A stretch of DNA of 64,000 bases from UBA7803 sp034522075 (GCA_034522075.1 JAXHLO010000006.1:310001-374000); one strand, 5' to 3'. Positions 1 to 8,857 are shown, counted from the first letter of the stretch. Notes: a model not told the origin generated them from the letters alone. Made by a program: numbers and translations.

Positions 1-354
1 TTTGGGCTGGCGGATGGCAGTCTGGATGAGGTACGCATTTTCTTCCCCGACCCCTGGCCCAAGAAGCGGCACCACAAACGCCGCCTCATACAACCCGCCC
101 TGGCGGCTTTACTGGCGCGCCGACTGCGTCCCGGCGGGTTGCTGTGGGTGGCCACCGACTGGGAAGACTACGCGGTGTGGATCAGCGACGTGCTGGACCG
201 CGAGGACGCTCTGGAAGAGGCGCCAGCCGGGACAATGTCCGCAGCACACCCGGCTGAGCCGGCAGCCCGGCAGCGCCCGTTGACCCGCTTTGAAGCCCGC
301 GGCCTGCGCCGCGGTCACCGGGTCTGGGATCTGCGTTACTTGAGAAAGCGCTGA
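1..354 (+). CDS. trmB: tRNA (guanine-N7-)-methyltransferase, 3' end only
   Basis: This is the C-terminal 117 residues of TrmB; the 5' part lies outside the window. TrmB methylates G46 in the tRNA variable loop to m7G, using SAM. The visible part opens with the diagnostic segment IFFPDPWPKKRHHKRRL, a substrate-binding signature of the family, and continues with the last Rossmann strands (LRPGGLLWVATDWEDYA). The reading frame is open from base 1 and stops at TGA 352-354. It converges on hemW, and the two 3' ends overlap by 19 nt, so there is no room for a classical terminator between them. Confidence 0.93.
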   Translation, partial: FGLADGSLDEVRIFFPDPWPKKRHHKRRLIQPALAALLARRLRPGGLLWVATDWEDYAVWISDVLDREDALEEAPAGTMSAAHPAEPAARQRPLTRFEARGLRRGHRVWDLRYLRKR

Positions 355-1469
355 AGCACGGCGTCCAGGTGACGCAGTCCCAGCGGCGTGGCGGCCAGAC
401 GATCGCCGGCCAGGAGGCCCTGCTCCGCCAGGGTTTGCCACTCGGGTTCCAGGCTGCGGCGGTCGAGCCCTGTGGCGGCCGGGAAGCGCGCGGCGTCGAC
501 GCCGTCCACCAGGCGTAATGCGTTCATCATGAATTCGAACGGCAGCTGGTCGGCACTCACCGGGTAGCGCTCCGTGCCGGTGGGGTCCGCCATGTAGCGC
601 CGCGGCTGGGAGGCCTTGCGGGTCCGCTCCACCAGCAGTGTGTCACCGTCCACCCGGGAACGTTTGCCGTGGGCACCGGCGCCGGCTCCCAGATAGTCGC
701 CGAAGGTCCAGTAGTTGAGATTGTGCCGGCACTGCCGCCCCGGCCGTGCAAAGGCGGATACCTCATAGCGGCGGTAGCCTGAGGCTGCCAGGAGTGCCAG
801 ACCGCGTTGCTCCATCTCAGCGACTTCCGCCTCCACGGCGAGCCGCGGCGGACGCCGGGCGAACTCGGTTTTCGGTTCGATGGTGAGCTCGTACCAGCTC
901 ACGTGCTCGGGCTCGAGCGCAATGGCCTGCTCGAGGTCTGCCAGGGCCGCTGCCGCAGTCTGTTCCGGCAGGCCGTACATGATGTCGAGGTTGATGTTGT
1001 CGAAACCGCCGGCGCGGGCGCGGCGAAAAGCCTGCCCGGTCTCGGCAGGGCCGTGGATGCGGCCGAGCCGCTCGAGTTGTGCAGCGTCGAACGACTGGGC
1101 GCCCAGGGACAGCCGGTTGATGCCCGCGGCCCGGTAGGCGGCGAAGTCGTGGTGTTCCACGGTACCGGGATTCGCCTCCAGAGTGATTTCCGCACCGGCC
1201 GCGAGCCACGGCGCCAGCCGTTTCAACAAGACCGCGAACGCTTCGGCGGAAAACAGGCTCGGCGTCCCGCCGCCGCAGAACACCGTGTCGATTACGCCCT
1301 CGGGTACGTCCGTCAGCGTCTGCTCCAGGTCGGCCTGCAATGCCGCCAGGTAGTCGGCTTCCGCCAGGGCGCCGCGCAGCGGATGAGAATTGAAATCGCA
1401 GTAGGGGCACTTGCGTACGCACCAGGGAAAGTGCAGATACAGACCCAGGCTGGAGCCTGGCGGCACCAT
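336..1469 (-). CDS. hemW: Radical SAM haem chaperone HemW
   Basis: The 377-aa radical SAM protein has its cluster-binding motif at residues 17-24 (C17-x3-C21-x2-C24). A Phe follows two residues later, where coproporphyrinogen dehydrogenase HemN carries a fourth Cys; this is the usual mark of HemW rather than HemN. A GGGTP SAM-binding motif is at residues 66-70. HemW is known to bind haem and deliver it to apo-proteins. Its ATG overlaps the rdgB stop by one base (TGATG), so translation is probably coupled. rdgB-hemW adjacency is common in gammaproteobacteria. Confidence 0.95.
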   Translation of the reverse strand: MVPPGSSLGLYLHFPWCVRKCPYCDFNSHPLRGALAEADYLAALQADLEQTLTDVPEGVIDTVFCGGGTPSLFSAEAFAVLLKRLAPWLAAGAEITLEANPGTVEHHDFAAYRAAGINRLSLGAQSFDAAQLERLGRIHGPAETGQAFRRARAGGFDNINLDIMYGLPEQTAAAALADLEQAIALEPEHVSWYELTIEPKTEFARRPPRLAVEAEVAEMEQRGLALLAASGYRRYEVSAFARPGRQCRHNLNYWTFGDYLGAGAGAHGKRSRVDGDTLLVERTRKASQPRRYMADPTGTERYPVSADQLPFEFMMNALRLVDGVDAARFPAATGLDRRSLEPEWQTLAEQGLLAGDRLAATPLGLRHLDAVLQRFLK

Positions 1470-2056
1470 CAGATTTCCTCGCGCAGCTGTCCGAGCAGGG
1501 CCGCCATGGCCTGGCCGCGATGGCTGCGGCGGTTCTTCTCGTCTGCGCTGAGTTCTGCCGCACAGCGGCCGAGATCGGGCAGATAGAAATGCGGGTCGTA
1601 GCCGAAGCCGCCGCTGCCGCGAGGTTCACGGACGATGGTGCCGTGCCAGCGGGCCGTGGCGATCAGCGGCGCCGGGTCTTCCGGGTGACGCAGATACACC
1701 AGGGCGCAGTAGAAATGCGCAGCGGGGTGTTCCACATCCGCCAGAGCCGCCACCAGTTTGGCGTTGTTGGCCGCCGCATCCCCGTCCGTGCCCGCATAGC
1801 GGGCGGAGCGGATTCCCGGGGCGCCGCCGAGGACGGGCACCACCAGGCCGGAGTCGTCGGCCATGGCCGGGAGACCCGATTGCCGGGCGGCATGGCGGGC
1901 CTTTTCCAGCGCGTTCTCGGCGAAGGTGAGCTGCTCCTCCGGTGCCGGGCGGATGCCCAGCGCGGCCTGACTTTCCACACTGATGCCGAGCGGCTCGAGC
2001 AGGGTACGCAATTCGCCGAGCTTGCCGCGATTGCCGCTGGCCAGGACGATCTTCAT
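1469..2056 (-). CDS. rdgB: dITP/XTP pyrophosphatase
   Basis: The 195-aa protein is of the Ham1/RdgB family, which hydrolyses dITP, ITP and XTP to monophosphates and so keeps deaminated purines out of DNA. The N-terminus carries the SGNRGKLGEL phosphate-binding segment (residues 7-16), followed by the ADDSGL motif with the metal and catalytic acidic residues near residue 67. The length is normal for the family. The ATG overlaps the stop of the upstream DUF4426 gene (ATGA), and its own stop overlaps the hemW start. All three genes therefore look like one minus-strand operon with metW and metX. Confidence 0.95.
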   Translation of the reverse strand: MKIVLASGNRGKLGELRTLLEPLGISVESQAALGIRPAPEEQLTFAENALEKARHAARQSGLPAMADDSGLVVPVLGGAPGIRSARYAGTDGDAAANNAKLVAALADVEHPAAHFYCALVYLRHPEDPAPLIATARWHGTIVREPRGSGGFGYDPHFYLPDLGRCAAELSADEKNRRSHRGQAMAALLGQLREEI

Positions 2057-2496
2057 CGGTTTTCCCAGTACATTTTCTGCTGAAAGGCGAGTTCGTGATC
2101 GGCCCCGTCCGGCGTGGTGATGCGGATGTCGAAACGCAGCACGTCACGGTCACTGTGCCGGATGGTGGCCAGGTAATAGACGGCCGGGCCTTCGCGGACC
2201 TCCTCGAAGTCCAGTGCCTGCTGCACGCCGAGCAGGTCTTTCACCCGGCCCCGTACGTCGGCGGTCACCGGGCCGCCGTCGGCGTCGAGGATCGACACGG
2301 TGAGCAGGGCCCGGTCGCGGCTGCGGGTAATGTCGTAGCCGGCGGCGATGTCCGCCTTGAGGAACAGGGTCGGCACCAGGCTGTAGTGGGCCTCGTAGTC
2401 GCCGATGGGGCGCATCTGTTCCGCCAGCGCCGGCAGGCAGATTCCTGCAGCCAGCAACAGGGCGGCCGAGCGGCTGACGATCCGGTACAGATTCAT
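2053..2496 (-). CDS. DUF4426 secreted protein
   Basis: The 147-aa protein has a clear Sec signal peptide: positive N-terminus, hydrophobic AALLLAAGICL core and an ALA cleavage site near residue 25. The mature part, about 120 residues of predicted beta strand, fits the DUF4426 family of periplasmic proteins of unknown function. In gammaproteobacteria DUF4426 genes are commonly found beside metW and rdgB, as here. Its start overlaps the metW stop by 4 nt, and its stop overlaps the rdgB start by 4 nt. Family assignment is from sequence recall; no biochemical role is known to me. Confidence 0.8.
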   Translation of the reverse strand: MNLYRIVSRSAALLLAAGICLPALAEQMRPIGDYEAHYSLVPTLFLKADIAAGYDITRSRDRALLTVSILDADGGPVTADVRGRVKDLLGVQQALDFEEVREGPAVYYLATIRHSDRDVLRFDIRITTPDGADHELAFQQKMYWENR

Positions 2497-3101
2497 GGGG
2501 ATGACTCTTGTGGCCGTCCCAACCGGTAAAAGGCGTAGGTGCCGAAAAAGTTGGGAAAGCGGTTGATGAGCGGTCGGTTGGTGTGGCTCGCGTCCACGAC
2601 GAAGCGCTCGATGATGGTCAGACGCTTATCCTGACACAGGGCCTCGAAGTCGTCGAACGTACACAGATGGATGTTCGGCGTGTCGTACCAGGCGTGGGGC
2701 AGGTGCCGGGCAATGGGCATGCGGCCGCGCCAGCCGAGATGCAGGCGGCAGCCCCAGTGGCCGAAATTGGGAAATGTGACGATACACTCGCGGCCGATGC
2801 GCAGCATGTCGTCCAGCATGCGTTCGGGATGGCGCACCGACTGCAGGGTTTCGGTCATGATCACCATGTCGAAGGAGTCGTCGGGGAAGTTGTCCAGGCC
2901 CTCGTCCAGATTCTGCTCGATGACGTTGACGCCTTTGCTCATGCACGTGGTGATATTGTCCCCATCGATCTCCAGGCCGTAGCCGTTGACCTGCCGGTTG
3001 GCCTGCAGGTGGGCCAGCAGATCACCGGTGCCGCAGCCCAGGTCCAGCACCCGGGCGCCGGGGTTGATGAGCTCGGCGATGATGCGCAGATCAGCCCGCA
3101 T
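2493..3101 (-). CDS. metW: Methionine biosynthesis protein MetW
   Basis: The 202-aa protein is a class I SAM-dependent methyltransferase-like protein. The glycine-rich motif I reads VLDLGCGTGDLL (about residues 19-30). MetW is the partner of MetX in many proteobacteria and is needed for homoserine acyltransferase function; its own catalytic role is unsettled. I chose the ATG at 3101 because homologues begin with MRADLRII. The frame stays open upstream only because the metX repeat is read in another frame. The start lies inside the last 11 nt of metX, so the two are translationally coupled. Confidence 0.93.
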   Translation of the reverse strand: MRADLRIIAELINPGARVLDLGCGTGDLLAHLQANRQVNGYGLEIDGDNITTCMSKGVNVIEQNLDEGLDNFPDDSFDMVIMTETLQSVRHPERMLDDMLRIGRECIVTFPNFGHWGCRLHLGWRGRMPIARHLPHAWYDTPNIHLCTFDDFEALCQDKRLTIIERFVVDASHTNRPLINRFPNFFGTYAFYRLGRPQESSP

Positions 3102-4305
3102 CGACAGCGGTCCCGCTTCGGGACACCTCGGTCCCGCTTCGGGACACCTCGGTCCCGCTTCGGGACACCTCGTCAGCGAGTCGGCCCAGGTAGGTGCCGA
3201 GCACGTCCACATAGCGAGGCACGGGCAGCAGAAAGGAGTCGTGGCCGTGTTCGGTGTCGATGATGGCGCTGGCCACATTCTTGCGCGCCTTGACCAGGGC
3301 GTCGACGAGCTCCCGGGAGCGTTCGACAGGAAAGCGCCAGTCGGTGGAGAACGACAGGACCAGAAAGCGGCACCGGGCCTGCGCCAGGGCCGCCACGAGA
3401 TTGCCGCCGTGCTCGCCGGCGGGATCGTAGAAATCCAGCGCCCGGGTCATCAGCAGATAGGTGTTGGCATCGAACGAGCGGGAGAACGATCGGCCCTGGT
3501 GGTGCAGGTAGCTTTCCACCTGAAACTCCACGTCGCGCCCTGCCTGGATATCGCCGGATTTGAGCTCGCGGCCGAATTTCTGCCGCATACCATCATCGGA
3601 CAGATAGGTGACATGGCCCACCATGCGCGCCAGCATCAGGCCCAGGTCCGGGTTGGTGCCGCGGGCGCGGTAGTGGCCGCCCTGGTACTGCGGATCGCAC
3701 AGGATGGCCTGGCGGGCGATTTCGTTGAAAGCAATGTTCTGGGCCGACAGGCGGGCGGCGCTGGCGATGAGCACGGCTGCGCGCAGGCGATCCGGGTAGT
3801 CCGTGGCCCATTGCATGGCCTGCATGCCGCCCAGGCTGCCGCCGATGACGGCGGCGAACTGCTCGATGCCCAGGTGGTCGGCCAGCAGTGCCTGGCTGCG
3901 CACCCAGTCGCGGACCCGCACGGTGGGGAAGTCGGGACCGTAGGGTTCGCCGGTCGCCGGATTGATGCTGAGCGGCCCGGTGCTGCCGTGGCAGCCGCCC
4001 AGGTTGTTGCAGCTCACGACGAAAAAGCGGTCGGTGTCGATAGGCTTGCCTGGACCGATACAGGTGTCCCACCAGCCGGGCTTGCGGTCGTCGGAATGAT
4101 GGTAGCCGGCAGCATGGTGGTGGCCGGACAGCGCATGACAGATGAGTACGGCATTGTTGCGTGCGCCGTTGAGGCGCCCGTAGGTTTCATAGACCAGCTC
4201 GAAGCCCGGCAGCGATGCGCCGCCCTGAAGCGGCAGCGGCTCGTCCCAGGTAAAGGTCTCTGGGGTGACCAGGCCCACCGAGTCGGCAGGCAGAGGCTCT
4301 CGCAT
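3091..4305 (-). CDS. metX: Homoserine O-acyltransferase
   Basis: The 404-aa alpha/beta hydrolase-fold enzyme activates homoserine for methionine synthesis. The nucleophile is Ser157 in GGSLGG, and the triad is completed by Asp322 (STDWRF) and His355 (HGHDSF). Whether the acyl donor is acetyl- or succinyl-CoA cannot be decided here; several gammaproteobacterial MetX enzymes are known to use succinyl-CoA. The conserved fold ends near residue 378. It is followed by an unusual tail of three EVSRSGT repeats (residues 379-399) encoded by a 21-bp tandem repeat. metW starts inside the last 11 nt. Confidence 0.94.
   Translation of the reverse strand: MREPLPADSVGLVTPETFTWDEPLPLQGGASLPGFELVYETYGRLNGARNNAVLICHALSGHHHAAGYHHSDDRKPGWWDTCIGPGKPIDTDRFFVVSCNNLGGCHGSTGPLSINPATGEPYGPDFPTVRVRDWVRSQALLADHLGIEQFAAVIGGSLGGMQAMQWATDYPDRLRAAVLIASAARLSAQNIAFNEIARQAILCDPQYQGGHYRARGTNPDLGLMLARMVGHVTYLSDDGMRQKFGRELKSGDIQAGRDVEFQVESYLHHQGRSFSRSFDANTYLLMTRALDFYDPAGEHGGNLVAALAQARCRFLVLSFSTDWRFPVERSRELVDALVKARKNVASAIIDTEHGHDSFLLPVPRYVDVLGTYLGRLADEVSRSGTEVSRSGTEVSRSGTAVDAG
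3109..3171 (-). repeat. Three-fold 21-bp tandem hairpin repeat in the metX 3' end
   Basis: Three identical 21-bp units occupy 3109-3129, 3130-3150 and 3151-3171. On the coding strand each unit encodes EVSRSGT. Each contains an inverted repeat GTCCCG-AAG-CGGGAC (6-bp stem, 3-nt loop) and an SD-like GAGGTG. The last unit lies 7 nt upstream of the metW start codon. No other copy was noticed in the window. Confidence 0.97.
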
Positions 4306-4341
4306 CAGTGCCCGTATCCCGGTGCGAAAAGGGACGGCGAG

Positions 4342-4369
4342 TCTAAAGCAACGCCGTTCACGCCTTCAA
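4342..4369 (-). promoter_or_regulatory. Weak sigma-70-like promoter candidate for metX
   Basis: On the minus strand TTGAAG (complement of 4364-4369) is followed after 16 nt by TTTAGA (complement of 4342-4347). This lies 37 nt before the metX ATG. The -35 matches 4 of 6 consensus bases and the -10 only about 3. It sits in the only gap (86 nt) between yggT and metX, the natural place for a metX promoter. Confidence 0.25.
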
Positions 4370-4390
4370 CTCGTCTGCCGGGTGTCGCCA

Positions 4391-4942
4391 TCAGATCAGC
4401 GGCGGAAACTGCTGAGCCAGAATCCGCTGAAGGACGCCGAGGACCAGGAACACCACGATGGGCGAGAAGTCCAGTCCGCCCATGGGCGGCAACAGGCTGC
4501 GCGCCGGGGCCAGCAGCGGTTCGGTGATCTGCTGCAGCAGCGCCAGCGCCGGATGGTAGGAGCCGGGCGCGACCCAGCCGGCGATGATGACGATGAGGAT
4601 GGACCACCAGAAAATACTCAGGCACAGCAGCACTACCTGCACCAGGCCGGAAATGATGATGTAGCCGACGCTGCCCGCATAAGCGCCTGCCAGGGCGTAG
4701 AGGGCCATGATCAGTACGATCTGGACCACCACGGCGGCCAGGAAGGCGGCGAAATCCAGATTGCGGTAGCCGGGCACCACCATGCGGACCGGCCGCAGCA
4801 CCGGGTCCGTCGCTTTCACCAGCCCCTGGGAAATGGGGTTGTAGAAATCCACCCGGCAGGCCTGCAGCAGAAACCGCGCGACGAATATGAAGGTGACCAC
4901 TTCCAGGATGAATCTGACGGCAAAGTCCAGGGCGCTGCTCAT
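4391..4942 (-). CDS. YggT family membrane protein
   Basis: The 183-aa integral membrane protein has two tandem YGGT repeats of about 85 residues. Each consists of two hydrophobic segments flanking a conserved P-I-S-x-x-L-V-K-x-T-x-P-x-L-x-P-x-R-like stretch: NPISQGLVKATDPVLRPVR in the first half, HPALALLQQITEPLLAPAR in the second. YggT proteins are found next to proC and yggS across proteobacteria. Roles in osmotic shock tolerance and cell division have been suggested but not settled. The start codon overlaps the proC stop by 4 nt (ATGA). Confidence 0.92.
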   Translation of the reverse strand: MSSALDFAVRFILEVVTFIFVARFLLQACRVDFYNPISQGLVKATDPVLRPVRMVVPGYRNLDFAAFLAAVVVQIVLIMALYALAGAYAGSVGYIIISGLVQVVLLCLSIFWWSILIVIIAGWVAPGSYHPALALLQQITEPLLAPARSLLPPMGGLDFSPIVVFLVLGVLQRILAQQFPPLI

Positions 4943-5754
4943 GATTGACCGAATTCCTCTGCTAGTTCTCTGGCGCGTGCGGCGGCGCCGGCTACCGCCT
5001 GCTGTACCACGGCCCGGGTGTCATGGGCGTCCAGTATAGACAGGGCACGCTCGGTGGTCCCACCCGGCGAGGTGACGTTGGCGCGCAACTGGGCCGGTGC
5101 CGCGGTGCCTTCGCGGGCCATCCGCGCAGCGCCGTAGGCCGTCTCCAGGGTCAGGCGGGTGGCGGTGTCCCGGTCGAGGCCCAGGGTTTCCCCGGCGTCG
5201 ATCAGAGCCTCCATCAGATAGAAGAAGTATGCCGGACCGCTGCCGGACACCGCCGTGACGGCGTCCAGGCGGCTCTCTTCGTCCACCCAGACCACGCTGC
5301 CGGCGGCCGCCAGAATGTTTTCGGCGGCCTGACGCTGAGTGTCGCTGACCGCGGCGTTGGCGAACAGGCCGGTGATGCCGGCGCCGAGCAGGGCCGGGGT
5401 ATTGGGCATGCAGCGCACGATGGCCGTACCCGGCGGTGTGCGCGACTCCATGGCCGCCAGGGGGACGCCGGCAGCGATGGACAGCAGCAGCTGAGAACCC
5501 GCCACGGACAGCGTCTCGATGACCTGGCCGAGAATCTGCGGCTTTACCGCCAGAACCACGACGTCGGCGCCGGCTGTGGCGGCGTCGTTGTCATCGAAGG
5601 TGGCCACTTCCAGGTCGGCCAGCTGGCGGCGCTGCTCCGGGTCAGGATCGCTGGCCCGCAGGCGGGCGGCGGGCACGCCGGTGGCGAGCAATCCGCTCAC
5701 CAGGCTGCGGGCCATGTTGCCGGCGCCGATGAAGGCGATGATGGGGTCGTTCAC
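4939..5754 (-). CDS. proC: Pyrroline-5-carboxylate reductase
   Basis: The 271-aa enzyme catalyses the last step of proline synthesis, NAD(P)H-dependent reduction of pyrroline-5-carboxylate. The N-terminal Rossmann motif FIGAGNMA begins at residue 8. The C-terminal dimerisation domain has the conserved VSGSGPAYFF segment and the LRANVTSPGGTTERAL signature. The start is GTG at 5754, preceded by GGAG with 5-nt spacing. It lies 21 nt downstream of yggS and overlaps yggT, making a yggS-proC-yggT operon as in many proteobacteria. Confidence 0.96.
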   Translation of the reverse strand: MNDPIIAFIGAGNMARSLVSGLLATGVPAARLRASDPDPEQRRQLADLEVATFDDNDAATAGADVVVLAVKPQILGQVIETLSVAGSQLLLSIAAGVPLAAMESRTPPGTAIVRCMPNTPALLGAGITGLFANAAVSDTQRQAAENILAAAGSVVWVDEESRLDAVTAVSGSGPAYFFYLMEALIDAGETLGLDRDTATRLTLETAYGAARMAREGTAAPAQLRANVTSPGGTTERALSILDAHDTRAVVQQAVAGAAARARELAEEFGQS

Positions 5755-5775
5755 ACTATCTCCAGCCGGTTGTGG

Positions 5776-6486
5776 TCAGGGGGGCGCGTGCGCCGTGGCG
5801 CGGGGGCCGAATATGGCGGTGCCGATCCGCACCTGGGTGGCCCCGGCGGCAATGGCATCCGCAAAGTCGCCGCTCATGCCCATGGACAGCGTATCCCAGC
5901 ACGCCGGCGCGGCGGGCCGCAGTTGCGCGAACAGTTCAGCCAGATGCTGATAGCCGGCGCGGGGTTCGGAGTCACGGTGCAGGATGGTCATCAGACCGCG
6001 CAGACGCAGGTTTGGCAGTCCGCCGGCGGCGGCAAGCAGCTCCTCCGCCGCTGCGGGCTCGACCCCGCCCTTGTCCGGGTCGGCATCGATGTTCACCTGC
6101 AGCGTCACGTTGAGCACTTTGCCCGGCGGGCACTGGGCCGACAACCGTTCGGCGATCTTGTGCCGCGACACGGTGTGGACCCAGTCGAAGTGCTCGGCGA
6201 TCTGGCGGGTCTTGTTGGATTGAATGGCGCCGATGTAGTGCCAGGTCAGCGGCAGGTCCGCCAGCGCTGCACGTTTGGTCAGCGCCTCCTGCAGGTAGTT
6301 TTCGGCGAAGTCGGTGCAGCCGGCAGCCGCCGCCCGCCGGACCAGGTCGTCCGGGTGGGTTTTCGCCACTGCCAGCAGATGCACGTCAGCGGGATCGCGG
6401 CCGCTGCGGCGGGCCGCCAGGTCGATCGCCTGGCGCACCCGGCGAACGTTGTCGGCGATGTCCGGGGAGATGGACTGCAAACTCAT
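5776..6486 (-). CDS. yggS: Pyridoxal-phosphate homeostasis protein YggS
   Basis: The 236-aa single-domain PLP-binding protein has a fold-type III TIM barrel. PLP is expected on Lys42 in the motif LAVAKTHP. The segment HYIGAIQSNKTRQIAEHFDWVH contains conserved family residues, and GLMTI and SMGMSGDF are also present. YggS buffers free PLP and affects amino-acid and keto-acid pools. The ATG at 6486 fits homologues, although the frame remains open upstream. An AAGG sequence lies 8 nt before it. It shares a 149-nt upstream region with the divergent pilT. Confidence 0.95.
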   Translation of the reverse strand: MSLQSISPDIADNVRRVRQAIDLAARRSGRDPADVHLLAVAKTHPDDLVRRAAAAGCTDFAENYLQEALTKRAALADLPLTWHYIGAIQSNKTRQIAEHFDWVHTVSRHKIAERLSAQCPPGKVLNVTLQVNIDADPDKGGVEPAAAEELLAAAGGLPNLRLRGLMTILHRDSEPRAGYQHLAELFAQLRPAAPACWDTLSMGMSGDFADAIAAGATQVRIGTAIFGPRATAHAPP

Positions 6487-6635
6487 GGTGCCAACCTTGT
6501 CGCAGATTTCGCACCTGCCTGGCGGAGTGGCGATCACGTCGTGGTTTATGGACGGGGCGGATAATACTATAGCCAAGGGCACTATACGGACAGCCCGGGA
6601 CTACCGTTTCGAGCAGACGCAGACAGGGATCGCTC

Positions 6636-7670
6636 ATGGATATCACGGAACTACTCGCCTTCAGCGCCAAGCAGGGCGCCTCGGACCTCCACCTCTCGTC
6701 CGGCCTGCCGCCCATGATCCGGGTGGACGGCGATGTGCGGCGGATCAACCTGCCGCCGCTGGAGCACAAGGAAGTGCACGCGCTGATCTACGAGATCATG
6801 AACGACAAGCAGCGCAAGGATTACGAGGAGTTCCTGGAGACGGACTTCTCCTTCGAGGTGCCGGGTGTGGCCCGCTTCCGGGTCAACGCCTTCAATCAGA
6901 ACCGGGGCGCCGGCGCCGTATTCCGGACCATTCCCTCCAAGGTGCTGACCATGGAGGACCTGGCGATGGGGCAGACGTTCAAGGATGTATCCATGACGCC
7001 GCGCGGCCTGGTGCTGGTAACGGGGCCCACGGGTTCCGGTAAGAGCACCACCTTGGCGGCCATGATCGACTTCATCAACGACAACCGCTACGACCACATC
7101 CTCACCATCGAGGATCCCATCGAATTCGTGCACGAATCGAAGAAATGCCTGGTCAATCAGCGTGAGGTGCACCGCGATACCCACGGCTTCAACGAGGCCC
7201 TGCGGTCCGCCCTGCGTGAAGACCCGGACATCATTCTGGTGGGTGAAATGCGCGACCTGGAGACCATCCGGCTGGCGCTGACCGCCGCCGAGACCGGTCA
7301 CCTGGTGTTCGGTACCCTGCATACCACGTCGGCGGCGAAAACCATCGACCGGGTGATCGACGTGTTCCCCGCCGAGGAAAAGGACATGGTGCGCTCCATG
7401 CTTTCGGAATCCCTGCAGGCGGTGATCTCCCAGACACTGCTGAAACGTGTCAACGGCGGCCGGGTGGCGGCCCACGAGATCATGATCGGTACCTCGGCCA
7501 TCCGTAACCTGATCCGCGAAGACAAGGTGGCGCAGATGTATTCGGCCATCCAGACCGGCGCGTCGTACGGCATGGTGACCTTGGACCAGTCGCTGCTCGA
7601 CCTGGTCAACAAGCGTACCATCACCCGGGATACCGCCCGGGAAAAGGCCAGGATGCCGGAGAAATTCTGA
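6636..7670 (+). CDS. pilT: Type IV pilus retraction ATPase PilT
   Basis: The 344-aa hexameric GspE/PilT-family ATPase powers disassembly of the type IV pilus and so twitching motility. The N-terminal PAS-like domain is followed by Walker A GPTGSGKST (near residue 130), the Asp box ILTIEDPIEFVH, and the characteristic PilT segment EMRDLETIRLALTAAETGHLVFGTLHT. The C-terminal AIRNLIRE motif is required for retraction in characterised PilT proteins. Length and motifs are those of a complete PilT. It is followed after 41 nt by pilU on the same strand. Confidence 0.97.
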   Translation: MDITELLAFSAKQGASDLHLSSGLPPMIRVDGDVRRINLPPLEHKEVHALIYEIMNDKQRKDYEEFLETDFSFEVPGVARFRVNAFNQNRGAGAVFRTIPSKVLTMEDLAMGQTFKDVSMTPRGLVLVTGPTGSGKSTTLAAMIDFINDNRYDHILTIEDPIEFVHESKKCLVNQREVHRDTHGFNEALRSALREDPDIILVGEMRDLETIRLALTAAETGHLVFGTLHTTSAAKTIDRVIDVFPAEEKDMVRSMLSESLQAVISQTLLKRVNGGRVAAHEIMIGTSAIRNLIREDKVAQMYSAIQTGASYGMVTLDQSLLDLVNKRTITRDTAREKARMPEKF

Positions 7671-7711
7671 GAACGGCTGGCAGATGATCGCGCTGCGTAC
7701 GGAAGTAATCG

Positions 7712-8857
7712 ATGGAATTCGATAAGCTTTTGAAACTGGTGGTGGAAAAAGGGGCCTCGGACCTGTTCATCACCGCGGGCAAGCCGCCCATGCTGAAGAT
7801 CAACGGCAAGCTGTTCGCCGCCGGCAAGAACGACCTGTCGCCGGAGCAGGCCCGCGATCTGGTGGTGGGGGTAATGAACCAGGACCAGAAGGCGGTGTTT
7901 CAGAAGGACCACGAGTGCAACTTCGCCATTGCCACCGCCGGGCTCGGCCGCTTCCGGGTGAGCGCGTTCTATCAGCGCAACCTGGTGGGCATGGTGCTGC
8001 GGCGTATCGAAGTGAATATTCCGCGCATTGCCGACCTGCAGCTGCCGCCCATCATCGAAGATCTGGCCATGACCAAGCGGGGCCTGATCATCTTCGTCGG
8101 GGCAACGGGGACGGGTAAGTCGACGTCGCTGGCGTCCATGATCGGGCACCGCAACGAGAACTCCTCGGGCCACATCATCTCCATCGAGGATCCCATCGAG
8201 TTCATCCATCAGCACAAGGGCTGCATCATCACCCAGCGCGAGGTGGGGGTGGATACCGACAGTTTCGAGGTGGCGCTGAAGAACACCCTGCGGCAGGCGC
8301 CGGATGTGATCATGATCGGCGAGGTGCGCACCCGGGAGACCATGGAACACGCCGTGGCGTTTGCCGAAACCGGTCACCTGTGCCTTTGCACCCTGCACGC
8401 CAACAACGCCAACCAGGCTCTGGACCGGATCATTCATTTCTTTCCCACGGACCGGCACAGCCAGGTCTGGATGGATCTGTCGCTGAACCTGAAGGCCATG
8501 GTGGCGCAGCAGCTCATTCCCACCGTGGACGGCCAGGGGCGGCGCGCCGCCATCGAGGTGCTGATCAACACGCCGCTGATGGCGGACCACATCCGCAAGG
8601 GTGAGGTTCATCTGCTCAAAGAGCTCATGTCGAAGTCCACCGAGCAGGGCATGCAGACCTTCGATCAGTCCCTCTACAAGCTCTACAGTGCCGGCGAGAT
8701 CTCCTACGAGGCGGCGCTGTCCCATGCGGATTCGCCCAACGATCTGCGCCTGATGATCAAGCTGGGCTCTGATGCCGACCCGGATCCCATGGCCGCTGCC
8801 GCCGGGTTGCGCATGGCGGATGACGAGGAGCCGGGCGGGGTGCAGTTCCGCCGCTGA
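7712..8857 (+). CDS. pilU: Type IV pilus PilT-like ATPase PilU
   Basis: The 381-aa second retraction ATPase assists PilT in force generation. Walker A is GATGTGKST (near residue 131) and the Asp box reads HIISIEDPIEFIH. The Walker B-type segment DVIMIGEVRTRETMEHAVAF is followed by GHLCLCTLHANNANQALDR, typical of PilU rather than PilT. The longer C-terminal tail also fits PilU. The gene converges on ruvX, leaving only 36 nt between the stops and no clear intrinsic terminator. Confidence 0.96.
   Translation: MEFDKLLKLVVEKGASDLFITAGKPPMLKINGKLFAAGKNDLSPEQARDLVVGVMNQDQKAVFQKDHECNFAIATAGLGRFRVSAFYQRNLVGMVLRRIEVNIPRIADLQLPPIIEDLAMTKRGLIIFVGATGTGKSTSLASMIGHRNENSSGHIISIEDPIEFIHQHKGCIITQREVGVDTDSFEVALKNTLRQAPDVIMIGEVRTRETMEHAVAFAETGHLCLCTLHANNANQALDRIIHFFPTDRHSQVWMDLSLNLKAMVAQQLIPTVDGQGRRAAIEVLINTPLMADHIRKGEVHLLKELMSKSTEQGMQTFDQSLYKLYSAGEISYEAALSHADSPNDLRLMIKLGSDADPDPMAAAAGLRMADDEEPGGVQFRR

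Noticed and set aside
3109..3171. The tandem repeat as a CRISPR array
   Set aside because: Units are directly adjacent with no spacers, lie inside metX, and no cas genes are present.
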